This document shows, piece by piece, positions 8,131 to 15,773 of a stretch of 64,000 nt of DNA (position 1 is the stretch's first letter; the number at the start of each line of letters is the position of its first letter). Both the position numbers and the translations under genes were made by a program. The notes under the pieces are model-generated. The model saw only the letters and a list, made by a program, of their open reading frames with translations. It did no database searches and was not told the origin of the DNA. The stretch is from JAJDTQ01 sp963422385 (GTDB lineage Bacteria > Desulfobacterota > Binatia > UBA9968 > JAJDTQ01). The stretch is taken from NCBI GenBank assembly GCA_963422385.1, contig OY729432.1, positions 3,720,001 through 3,784,000 of the forward strand, written 5' to 3'.

Positions 8131-9526
8131 CTAGTCACCCAGCCTTCCCTTGATTCGCAATCGCGGAATGACGGCAAGGCCCAGCGCAACGAACGGCAAA
8201 GGCAACAACGTCAGCATGGCCATCCGTTGCGCCGCCACGAACGCGCCCGCGCCCACCGCCATCGTACCTTCCATGAGAGACACCGCCAGACCGATTCCCA
8301 ATGCCCCCGCCCCGGGTCCGCACGCCGAGAGCATCCCTCCCGCGACGCCATAGTGCTCCCGGGGGGCCAGCGAGAAGACGGCTCTCTGGTTGGCAGGCAG
8401 GGCGATGCCCACTCCGATACCCACCAACGCAAGCGCCAATAATACCATCGCCGGACTCGATCCGTCTTGCAAGCGGGCGTAGACAAGGATCCCGGCCGCG
8501 CCGGACCCGTACCCGGCCGCCGGCACGGTCCAGGGCTCCACACGGTCGGCCAGGCGGCCGCTGATGGGGGAACAAACCGCGGCGGCCACCGGCAGCGTGG
8601 TGAGGATGAGCCCGAGATTGAGGGGCGCCAGCTCCAGGACGTTGCGCATGTACAAAGGCGACAGCATGAAGATGGAAATATGCCGCGGAGAACAGCATCA
8701 TGGTGAGAAACGAGATTGTCAGGGGAATATTCGTCATGAGCGGCCGCGGTATCAAGGGCCGCGCGGCCCGCGCTTCGCGCACGGCGAAACCCGCGATGCC
8801 AATGATGCCCAGCAGAAACCACCAGACCACGAAGGGAGACCTCCAGCCGCTGTTGGCGCCGAGACTCAAGCCCACCAGGATCGACGGATAGCCCAGGATC
8901 AGGGCTGCCGCGCCCGGGTAGTCGAAGGACTCGCCGCTCCGGCGCTCACCGCCTCCGAGCATGGGCCACACGGCGACGCTCACGGCCAAACCGATCACGG
9001 CATTGGCCAGAAACACCGCGCGCCAACCCGCCAGATGGATGAAGAGGCCGCCGAGGGCGGGACCGGTAGCTCGCCCGATACCCGCGGCCGACAACAGGAC
9101 ACCCAGGCTCCAACCGGTCCGTTCCGGATGCGACACCGCGGCCGTGATGGCCGACGACATGGGCATGGCCATGGCGAGGCCCACGGTCATGACGACCCGG
9201 CAAGCGACCAGTTGCGGAAAAGTCCGTGACGTGGCGGCCAGCGCCGCCCCGGCGCCATAGAGCGTCACCCCCGCCTTGTAGAATTGGTTGCGGCCCATGA
9301 TGTCGCCGGCCCGTCCCAGGCACAGGGCCAGACTGGACGACAGCACGAGTCCCATGGTGGCAATCCATTGGACCGCCGAGAGGCTGCTGCCGAATTCGGC
9401 CTGGATGCTGGGGATGGCGACGTTGATGCTGCCGTAGCTGTTGAAGAACAGGAAGACGCCTGCGGACAGAACGCCCAGCACCCGAGCTTCACGAACTCGC
9501 GCTTGCGGAACGAGGGGGATGCGCAC
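8131..9526 (-). pseudogene. DHA2-type (EmrB/QacA-like) MFS transporter, split by a frameshift
   Basis: The N-terminal half runs from GTG 9526 (RIPLVPQARVREARVLGV, then SINVAIPSIQAEFG and LCLGRAGDIMGRNQFYKAG, an MFS motif A) to about 8670. The sequence then leaves the transporter frame after TISFLTMMLFSAAYF. The other half continues in the next frame from IFMLSPLYMRNVLELAPLN to the stop at 8131 and contains SGRLADRVEPW. One extra or missing base near 8665-8685 explains the break. The joined product would be about 464 residues, close to the usual DHA2 length. Both halves keep clean codon usage, so the lesion is recent or is a sequencing error. Confidence 0.83.
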
Positions 9527-9566
9527 GAGTGATTCTCAGTGGAAGGGCGGTACGGGCGCGCATCCG

Positions 9567-10433
9567 TCAGTCGTCCTGGGTAACCCCCTTCACCAGGTAG
9601 TCACCGGATTTCTCGTCCGCCTCGAGGTCCAGCAGCTTCAGGGACTGGGCTTCCTCCAGCAGCTTGCCGAAGGAGCGGAAGCCGTGATAGCGCTCGTTGA
9701 AACCGGGCTTGCGGCGCTTCAGGGCCTGCTTGACCATGGAACCCCAGATCTTGTCCTTCTCGCCGCGCTCGTCGAAGAGGTGGGCGACGGTCTCGACCAC
9801 CAGGTCCAGAGCCTCCTGCGCCTCCTTCTCCGACGGCACCTCCTTCTTCGACGGCGGCTTTTCCTCCACCGACGCGGCCGCCGTCTTGCGGGGCGTCCGT
9901 GACGCAGCCCTCGCGCGCTTGGCCCCGCCCCGGCGCCTGGAGTCGCGCGCCAGGTCGTCGTAGTAGATGAACTCGTCGCAGTTGGCGATGAGCAGGTCGG
10001 AAGTGGAGTTCTTCACGCCGACGCCGATGACGACCTTGTTGTTCTCGCGGAGCTTGCTGACCAGCGCGGAGAAGTCGGAGTCGCCGCTGATGATCACGAA
10101 GGTGTCCACGTGGGACTTCGTGTAACAGAGGTCCAGCGCGTCCACGACCATGCGGATGTCCGCGGAGTTCTTGCCCGACTGACGCACGTGGGGGATCTCG
10201 ATCATCTCGAAGGAGGCCTCGTGCATGGCGGGCTTGTACTCGCGGTAGCGCTCCCAGTCGCAGTACGCCTTCTTCACCACGATCTTGCCCTTGACCAGCA
10301 ACCGGTCCAGGACCTTCCGCATGTCGAAATCGGCGTACCGGGCATCGCGCACGCCGATGGCGATGTTCTCGAAGTCGCAATAAAGCGCCAGGTTCTCGGT
10401 TGGCGCCACGTTCTCATTCTGTGTTTGTGTCAT
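9567..10433 (-). CDS. NYN (PIN-like) domain protein with C-terminal OST-HTH/LOTUS domain
   Basis: A 288-residue two-domain protein. Residues 15-150 form a NYN domain: LALYCDFENIAIG, then GKNSADIRMVVDAL and FVIISGDSDFSALVSKLRE supply the conserved acidic residues of the PIN-like ribonuclease active site. A Lys/Arg/Ala-rich linker (residues 165-195) leads to a LOTUS/OST-HTH-like domain ending GFRSFGKLLEEAQSLKLLDL. This combination is known from MARF1/LabA-like proteins and suggests RNA binding with possible nuclease activity. ATG 10433 is forced by an in-frame stop upstream. A tandem repeat spans the start region (see 10410-10453). The dehydrogenase gene ends 36 bp upstream on the same strand. 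Confidence 0.9.
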   Translation of the reverse strand: MTQTQNENVAPTENLALYCDFENIAIGVRDARYADFDMRKVLDRLLVKGKIVVKKAYCDWERYREYKPAMHEASFEMIEIPHVRQSGKNSADIRMVVDALDLCYTKSHVDTFVIISGDSDFSALVSKLRENNKVVIGVGVKNSTSDLLIANCDEFIYYDDLARDSRRRGGAKRARAASRTPRKTAAASVEEKPPSKKEVPSEKEAQEALDLVVETVAHLFDERGEKDKIWGSMVKQALKRRKPGFNERYHGFRSFGKLLEEAQSLKLLDLEADEKSGDYLVKGVTQDD

Positions 10434-10453
10434 GTTCTCATTCTGTGTTTGTG
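10410..10453. repeat. Direct repeat, 20 bp, two copies at 24-bp spacing over a start codon
   Basis: Identical 20-bp copies lie at 10410-10429 and 10434-10453. They cover the start codon (10431-10433) of the NYN gene. The inner copy encodes TQTQNEN of the protein; the outer copy would encode the same residues in frame but is cut off from any start. The period is a multiple of three. The second copy lies in the untranslated leader and may displace or duplicate the ribosome-binding region. Confidence 0.85.
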
Positions 10454-10469
10454 GTTTTTCGGTCAGTGC

Positions 10470-11429
10470 CTACCCCTTCACGACGTTCACCGGAGAGCCG
10501 TCGAGATAGCCCCGTATGGCGGCAAGATAGCCGTCGAAGTAGGCGCCGTAGTTGGCCTCCTCCACGTACCCGAGATGCGGCGTGACGACGGTGTTGTCAC
10601 AGCGCCGAAGCGCGTGGTCGAGAGGCAGCGGTTCGGTATCGTAGACATCCAGTCCCGCGCCGGCGATGGTCCGGCGCTCCAGCGCCTCCACCAAGGCCCC
10701 CTCGTCGACGATGGGGCCACGGGACGTGTTGATCAGCACCGCCGTGGGCTTCATCATCGCAAGCTCGGCCGCTCCCAGCAGGCCCCGGGTGCGGTCGCTC
10801 AGCACCAGGTGGATCGTCAGGACGTCGGACCGTGACAGCAGCTCATCCTTGCCGACCCCGGACACCCCGATCTCCCGGCATCGTTCCTCGGTCAGATTCC
10901 GGCTCCACGCGATGACGTTCATCCCGAACGCCAGCCCGACACGGGCCACCCGGGCACCCAGCTTGCCCAGACCCGCCACCCCCAGGGTCTTGCCCAGGAG
11001 ACCTCGCCCCACGGTCTCCTGCCAGCCCCCGCCACGCGTAGCCCGGTCCTCTTCCGGGATGTGGCGGAGCAGCCCGATGATCAGTCCCCAAGTCAGCTCG
11101 GCCGTGGGCCCGCCGACGCTGGGCGTGTCGCAAACCGTCACTCCCCGTTCCCGGGCCGCGGTCACGTCGATGGACGCGTTCCTCATGCCGCTCGTCACCA
11201 GCAGTCTCAGGTTGGGCAGGCGCTCCAGGAGACCACGCCGGAACGGAGTGCGCTCCCGCATGACGCAGACGACCTCGAACCCCTGCAACCGGTCGGCCAA
11301 GGCATCCTCGTCATCCAGATGATCGTGAAAAACCGTAACCTCAAGGTTCCCCGGAATCTCCCTCGCGCCCACCAGGGACTCGGCGACGTGTTGATAGTCA
11401 TCCAGGATGGCGGCTTTGGGCTTGTTCAT
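10470..11429 (-). CDS. D-2-hydroxyacid dehydrogenase family protein (NAD-binding)
   Basis: A 319-residue dehydrogenase with the D-isomer 2-hydroxyacid fold. The Rossmann loop GVAGLGKLGARVARVGLAFG lies near residue 150. The catalytic Arg is in NTSRGPIVDEGAL, the Glu in AGAGLDVYDTEPLP, and the His in VVTPHLGYVEE. Length matches the family. The substrate cannot be inferred; enzymes of this group reduce 2-keto acids such as glyoxylate or hydroxypyruvate, or act on 3-phosphoglycerate. It is upstream of the NYN gene on the same strand, with no obvious pathway partner among its neighbours. Confidence 0.9.
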   Translation of the reverse strand: MNKPKAAILDDYQHVAESLVGAREIPGNLEVTVFHDHLDDEDALADRLQGFEVVCVMRERTPFRRGLLERLPNLRLLVTSGMRNASIDVTAARERGVTVCDTPSVGGPTAELTWGLIIGLLRHIPEEDRATRGGGWQETVGRGLLGKTLGVAGLGKLGARVARVGLAFGMNVIAWSRNLTEERCREIGVSGVGKDELLSRSDVLTIHLVLSDRTRGLLGAAELAMMKPTAVLINTSRGPIVDEGALVEALERRTIAGAGLDVYDTEPLPLDHALRRCDNTVVTPHLGYVEEANYGAYFDGYLAAIRGYLDGSPVNVVKG

Positions 11430-11510
11430 GGGGCGCCTTTCGCGGTCGTTTGCTCACTTGTGTCGCCTAACGTCGGCGGCGTTGCTCTTCCCCGCGCCGT
11501 GCTCGTGACA

Positions 11511-11535
11511 CGGGCGGGTTTGAAGCCCGCCCCTA
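11511..11535. repeat. Dispersed palindromic repeat, copy 1
   Basis: A near-palindrome built on 'gggcgggttt-gaag-cccgcccct'. Close relatives occur at 20421-20445 and 53755-53780, all between genes. It lies between the dehydrogenase and cyclase genes. It can fold into a GC-rich hairpin and resembles REP-type elements. Confidence 0.65.
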
Positions 11536-11634
11536 CACGTCATCGCACACTGCCGACGGCAAGAAATCCCGTCCGTGCGAATCCACGGGACCGGACACCG
11601 GCTCGGGGACGCCCGGGTTGAACTCCACGGGTGT

Positions 11635-12258
11635 TCAAGGGTCGAGGTCGCGGAGGACGGCGCGGCACGGAGCGCCGTCCGCGCCGGCGATGCATACCGG
11701 GAAACAGATCAATTCATAGGGTCCGGGCCGGATCTCCGTGAGATCGACACCCTCCAGCAGCGCGAGGCCGTGATCGAGGAAGGCCCGATGCACCGGCACC
11801 TGCTCGTCGGCGTGGGCTACCGAAAGATAGTCCAGTCCCACGAGCTTGTAACCCTTGGCCACGAGGCCCTCGGCCGCCTCCACCGAAAACGCCACGAAGT
11901 CGGGATCATACTCGGCACGCCGGAGGAGCTCGGAGTTGCGCGTCTTGAACAGGATCCGCTCTCCCGGCGGGATCGCCGACACGTGCTCGGCGGTGACGTA
12001 GCGGTGAGCATCCACCTCATGCACCAGGGCCGGACCAATGAAGCGTTCGAGGGGCAGTTGGTCGATGCCCGCTCCCCCGGGGACGAAGTGGAACGGAGCA
12101 TCCATGTGGGTACCGCTATGGACGCTCATGTTGACGCTGGACGAGTTGTTGTGGTCGCCTCGCTGCATCCGCCTCCGCTCCACCAGCTCGAACGGCGAGG
12201 CGGTCACCCAGCGTGCGGTGGCGGGGCTCAGCTTGAGCGAAATGTCGTAATACCGCAT
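11635..12258 (-). CDS. Cyclase family protein (kynurenine formamidase-like metal hydrolase)
   Basis: A 207-residue protein of the cyclase/KynB fold. It shows the metal-binding motif HSGTHMDAPFHF (H-x-GTHxD) near residue 46 and GLDYLSVAH later. The family hydrolyses N-formylkynurenine, isatin or cyclic amides, with zinc or manganese bound by the HxGTHxD histidines and aspartate. ATG 12258 is selected because homology begins at MRYYDISLKLS and a GGGACC ribosome-binding-like stretch precedes it. Its start is only 10 bp from the stop of the coiled-coil protein gene. The exact substrate is not visible. Confidence 0.88.
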   Translation of the reverse strand: MRYYDISLKLSPATARWVTASPFELVERRRMQRGDHNNSSSVNMSVHSGTHMDAPFHFVPGGAGIDQLPLERFIGPALVHEVDAHRYVTAEHVSAIPPGERILFKTRNSELLRRAEYDPDFVAFSVEAAEGLVAKGYKLVGLDYLSVAHADEQVPVHRAFLDHGLALLEGVDLTEIRPGPYELICFPVCIAGADGAPCRAVLRDLDP

Positions 12259-12268
12259 GTGGTCCCGG

Positions 12269-13144
12269 CTACCGGTCTTGGCAGATGACGGATTGTGGTA
12301 CCTCGGCGCAAAACTCCGCCAGCCTTTCCTGGTCCAATTTCCGATCCTGGCTCCCGCTGCGCCCTTGTCCCCGTGTCTTCGGCCTCGCCGGCTGCCGCGC
12401 GACACTCCGCCGTCCGTCCAGACGTGCCGCGAGCTCGGCGTAGCGTTGCTGGGTGGCCTCCATGTTCTCCTGCAATGTCAGGAGCAACTCCTTCCAGCGC
12501 TCGACGTCACGCTGGTCCTGCCGGGTCAAGGCCTGCTGGCCCTTTCGGGTCGCTTCCAGAACCGTCCCCAAACGCTTCTCCAGATTCGTCAGGACCGCGC
12601 CTTGTTCCTCGATGGCGCCGGAGGGATTGGAGAGGCTGGAGCCCAGCTCCTTCAACCGAGTCGCCAGGCTCTGCTGATTCTGCTGCACGAGCGTCTTCAA
12701 CTCCTGCCAGCGCTTGTCCCGTTCCTCGGCCTCGGCGGCGTTGCCGCTCAACTTCTGCTCCAGCCCCTTGCGCAACGCGGCCCAGTCCTTCTCCCGTTGG
12801 TCGTAGAGCTGCCGGGTCCACTTGCTCAGCTCCTGTTGGAGGACTTCCCGCTGTGTCGCCGTCAAGGTCGCGGTGATCTTTCCCGCCAGCGCACCGTCGT
12901 CCCTCTCTCCCGTATCGGACCCGTCGCTCCCGCTGAGCAACTCCACGGTTTCCCGTATTCTCGCGAGTTGCCCCTCGGAGTGGAGAAGAGAAAGCATCAT
13001 TTCCGTGATCCTGGTCTCGTTGCCGACGGCAAGCCGGTCGAGAGACGCCCGGAGATTCCGGGTCTCCCACGCCGTGTATCCCACTGCCACCATGGCCGTC
13101 ACCAAGGCCAGCATTGCGAATACTTTACCGATCACTGGACTCAA
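12269..13144 (-). CDS. Membrane-anchored coiled-coil protein of unknown function
   Basis: I do not recognise a family. The 291-residue product has one N-terminal hydrophobic segment (VFAMLALVTAMVAVGYTAW, residues 8-26), which suggests an inner-membrane anchor or uncleaved signal. Long charged, heptad-like helices follow (residues 28-245), rich in Glu, Gln, Arg and Leu. The tail is basic (RRSVARQPARPKTRGQGR) and ends with two cysteines (EFCAEVPQSVICQDR). The overall shape recalls cell-envelope or chemoreceptor-like scaffolds, but no signalling motif is visible. It sits between a cyclase gene and a PqqC-like gene on the same strand. Confidence 0.65.
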   Translation of the reverse strand: MSPVIGKVFAMLALVTAMVAVGYTAWETRNLRASLDRLAVGNETRITEMMLSLLHSEGQLARIRETVELLSGSDGSDTGERDDGALAGKITATLTATQREVLQQELSKWTRQLYDQREKDWAALRKGLEQKLSGNAAEAEERDKRWQELKTLVQQNQQSLATRLKELGSSLSNPSGAIEEQGAVLTNLEKRLGTVLEATRKGQQALTRQDQRDVERWKELLLTLQENMEATQQRYAELAARLDGRRSVARQPARPKTRGQGRSGSQDRKLDQERLAEFCAEVPQSVICQDR

Positions 13145-13182
13145 CGATTTGTACGGGCGCGCTCAACTCCGAACCCAACGGG

Positions 13183-13929
13183 TCAGTTGGACGCCGCTTC
13201 GAGCTGATCAACGGTCTCCGGGCTGAGTCGAGGGCGAACGAACGCCTGGTAGATGGACTCGTTCTGCAACCACATGATGTCCACACGGATCCGCACCGCC
13301 GCCCGCATTTCCTCCTGGAGCCCGGCGTCCATGATGTGTTCCTTGATCACCTCCACGATGAAGTCTCCGTGTCCCTCATCATGATACTCGTGAGCGCGAA
13401 AGAAGGCCAGAGATTCGGAGGGGATCCAGGGATAGCCCGTCTCCAGGGCCTGCCTCTCTTCTCCCATGCGCCTGGGGCCCTCTCCCTCGAAAACGAGGCC
13501 GGTGCCGATGGCCACGGCCCAGTGACTCTGCTGGACCAGTTGCACGTACATCTCGAGCGCCGCCCTGATCCCCGGCAGGGGCTCGTAGCTCTGCATCTCT
13601 CCACGCGGGATGCCCAGTCCTTCGCCAAAGCGGGTCCACAGTTCGGCGTGGCTGGGATACTTTCCGCCGAACAGGTCCTCGCCTTCCTCTTCCACCATGT
13701 TTTCCAGCAACATCCGCCGCAATGCCTGGATGGGGCATTTCTGGTACCGGATACCGAAGAAACGGTGAATGTGGCGAAACTCGTGAAACTGATTCTTGGC
13801 CCACCCATGCAACTGCTCGCGGCTGAGGTCCCCCGCCAGGAGCAGCTTGCGCAAGGGATGCACCGGATACCTGCTCCGCAGGACCTGGCGGAGATCGTCG
13901 ATCAGGGCTTCCGGCCCCAGAACCTCCAT
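13183..13929 (-). CDS. PqqC/TenA-like iron-containing redox enzyme family protein
   Basis: A 248-residue all-helical protein of the haem-oxygenase-like superfamily. Signature stretches are LHGWAKNQFHEFRHIHRFFG (residues 41-60), with ENMVEEEGEDLFGGKYPSHAEL near residue 77 and FFRAHEYHDEGHGDFIVEVI further on. The spaced His and Glu residues resemble the di-iron or cofactor-free pockets of PqqC- and CADD-like oxygenases. No pqqA, pqqB or pqqD genes are nearby, so a role in PQQ synthesis is unlikely. Start ATG 13929 is chosen because family similarity begins there. It is 22 bp downstream of the amidohydrolase gene and probably cotranscribed with it. Confidence 0.82.
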   Translation of the reverse strand: MEVLGPEALIDDLRQVLRSRYPVHPLRKLLLAGDLSREQLHGWAKNQFHEFRHIHRFFGIRYQKCPIQALRRMLLENMVEEEGEDLFGGKYPSHAELWTRFGEGLGIPRGEMQSYEPLPGIRAALEMYVQLVQQSHWAVAIGTGLVFEGEGPRRMGEERQALETGYPWIPSESLAFFRAHEYHDEGHGDFIVEVIKEHIMDAGLQEEMRAAVRIRVDIMWLQNESIYQAFVRPRLSPETVDQLEAASN

Positions 13930-13951
13930 GCATACCTCCTGTCCCGGACGG

Positions 13952-15625
13952 TTACTGGCCAGGGACGAATAGCTCCTGCCGCCGCACCTGGCCGGGAAAG
14001 ACGTCCTTGCACTCTCCGTCTTCCAGCACGACCTTGCCGTTGACCACCACCGCGGTGATGCCGGGCGGATGCCGGTGGATCTCGTCCTCGTCGAGCTTGG
14101 CCGGCATGCGCTTGCTGGCGAGATCATCGACGGTGTCCGGGTCGAACACCGTGACGTCGGCCGGAAGGCCGTTCTTGAGACGTCCCCGGTTCATCCCGAG
14201 CTTGGCCGCCGGATGTCCGGTCATCTTGTGCACCGCCTCCTCGAGGTTGAAGAGCTTCTTGTCGCGGCGCCAGTAACCCAGCACGCGCGTCGGAGCGCCA
14301 TGCCAGAAGAACCGGTCCAGGTGCGCGCCGGCGTCGGTGCCGATGAGTCCCTCGGTGGTCTTGATCATCTCCGCCAGAAGATCCATGTGCCCGTTGGCGA
14401 AACCCTGGTAGTAGAGCCTGGACGCCAAGCCGTCCTCCAGCCAGGTATCGAAGAAGGCGTCCACCTCGGACTTGCCGCCGGCGCCGGCGATCTCCGGGAC
14501 GTTCTGCCCTTCACGGGTCTTGAGGTCTTCGCGCTCCATCACGTCGAAGTACACGCCGCCCCACCCCAGCCATTCGGGATACGCGGGTTCCCCCGCGTTC
14601 TCGCGCCGCTGCTCGTCCAGCTTCCGCCGCACCTCGGGATCCCTGAGCTTGTGCGACAGTTCGTCGCGATTCTGCTTGATCTCCTCCCAGAGAGGCAGGC
14701 CATCCAGGATGAAGCAGTCGTCGATGTTGAACCGCCGGATGTGCGAATAGGGGATGACGACTCCGTAGATGTCCTTGCCCCGGCCCCGGGCCTCCCTCAT
14801 GAGCCGGATCGCCCGTTCCCCGTCCGCCTTCTCGCCGGGCCTCACCCGAAACTCGTTGCCGATCATCGGCACGTTGATTTTTTCCACCAGCTCGGGAAAC
14901 CCGCTCTCCGGCTTCAACAAGTTGCCGAAGCCGTTGAACTGGAAGCAGCCGCCGTACTCGCCGGCGACGTTGGCCAAGGCCGCCATCTCCTCCTGGCTGG
15001 CCAGGGTGCTGGGAGTCCCGGCATGGATCGCCGGTCCGCCCCGGGGACTGGACGAGAAGCCGATGCCGCCGGCCTCCATGCCCTCCCGGACCATCTGCTT
15101 CATGGTCTCCAGTTCCTCGAGAGTGGATTCACGCTGGCAAGCCGCCTCGCCCATGACCGTCAGCCGCACCGGGGAGTGAGGCACCAGGGCGGCCACGTTC
15201 ACGCCCACCCGGCCCTCGAGATAGTCCAGGTATTCGGGGAAGGTCGTCCATTTCCAGTCCCTATCGTTGACGTAGTCGTCGAGAACCCGGCGCAGATAGG
15301 TGATGAGCACGTCTCGCGGCTCGCCCTTGGGCGGCACCGGCGCGATGGAGGCGCCGCAGTCGCCGATGACGATGGAGGTCACCCCGTAGTTGACCACGGG
15401 ATTGCCGTGGGGATACTGGACGATGAAAAGGTCCATGTGGGTGTGGGAGTCGATGAAACCCGGCGCCACCACCTTCCCGCGGGCGTCGATCTCGGTCCGG
15501 CCCGGACCCACCTTCTTGTCGATAGCCGCAATGGTTCCCCCGTCGATCGCCACGTCCGCCTCGAAGCCGGGGCTGCCGGTGCCGTCGACGACGAGCCCGT
15601 TCTTCACCACCAGATCATGCGCCAT
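13952..15625 (-). CDS. D-aminoacylase / N-acyl-D-amino-acid deacylase-type amidohydrolase
   Basis: A 557-residue amidohydrolase-superfamily protein. It opens with the small beta domain (LVVKNGLVVDGTGSPGFEAD), followed by the metal motif APGFIDSHTHMD (near residue 60). Later come GDCGASIAPVPP, GIGFSSSP, a GLIGTDAGAHLDRFFWHG region with the catalytic Asp, and the C-terminal beta cap (DVTVFDPDTVDD). This matches D-aminoacylases, zinc enzymes that remove acyl groups from D-amino acids; many environmental paralogues act on other amides. Its length is slightly above the usual 480-530. Upstream of the PqqC-like gene and divergent from the flavoprotein gene at 15774. Confidence 0.87.
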   Translation of the reverse strand: MAHDLVVKNGLVVDGTGSPGFEADVAIDGGTIAAIDKKVGPGRTEIDARGKVVAPGFIDSHTHMDLFIVQYPHGNPVVNYGVTSIVIGDCGASIAPVPPKGEPRDVLITYLRRVLDDYVNDRDWKWTTFPEYLDYLEGRVGVNVAALVPHSPVRLTVMGEAACQRESTLEELETMKQMVREGMEAGGIGFSSSPRGGPAIHAGTPSTLASQEEMAALANVAGEYGGCFQFNGFGNLLKPESGFPELVEKINVPMIGNEFRVRPGEKADGERAIRLMREARGRGKDIYGVVIPYSHIRRFNIDDCFILDGLPLWEEIKQNRDELSHKLRDPEVRRKLDEQRRENAGEPAYPEWLGWGGVYFDVMEREDLKTREGQNVPEIAGAGGKSEVDAFFDTWLEDGLASRLYYQGFANGHMDLLAEMIKTTEGLIGTDAGAHLDRFFWHGAPTRVLGYWRRDKKLFNLEEAVHKMTGHPAAKLGMNRGRLKNGLPADVTVFDPDTVDDLASKRMPAKLDEDEIHRHPPGITAVVVNGKVVLEDGECKDVFPGQVRRQELFVPGQ

Positions 15626-15773
15626 GCTTCTTCCCCCTTCTTGGGTTTCCCGACTTCATCAGTGCTTTCCAACGCCCTTAGTTAGACCGAAAGTCGCCGT
15701 TGCGTCAAGGAGAATGCCGGTGCCCCACGGCGCCATGGTGGACGGTATTACCTCTTTGGACTAGACTTTCGAC

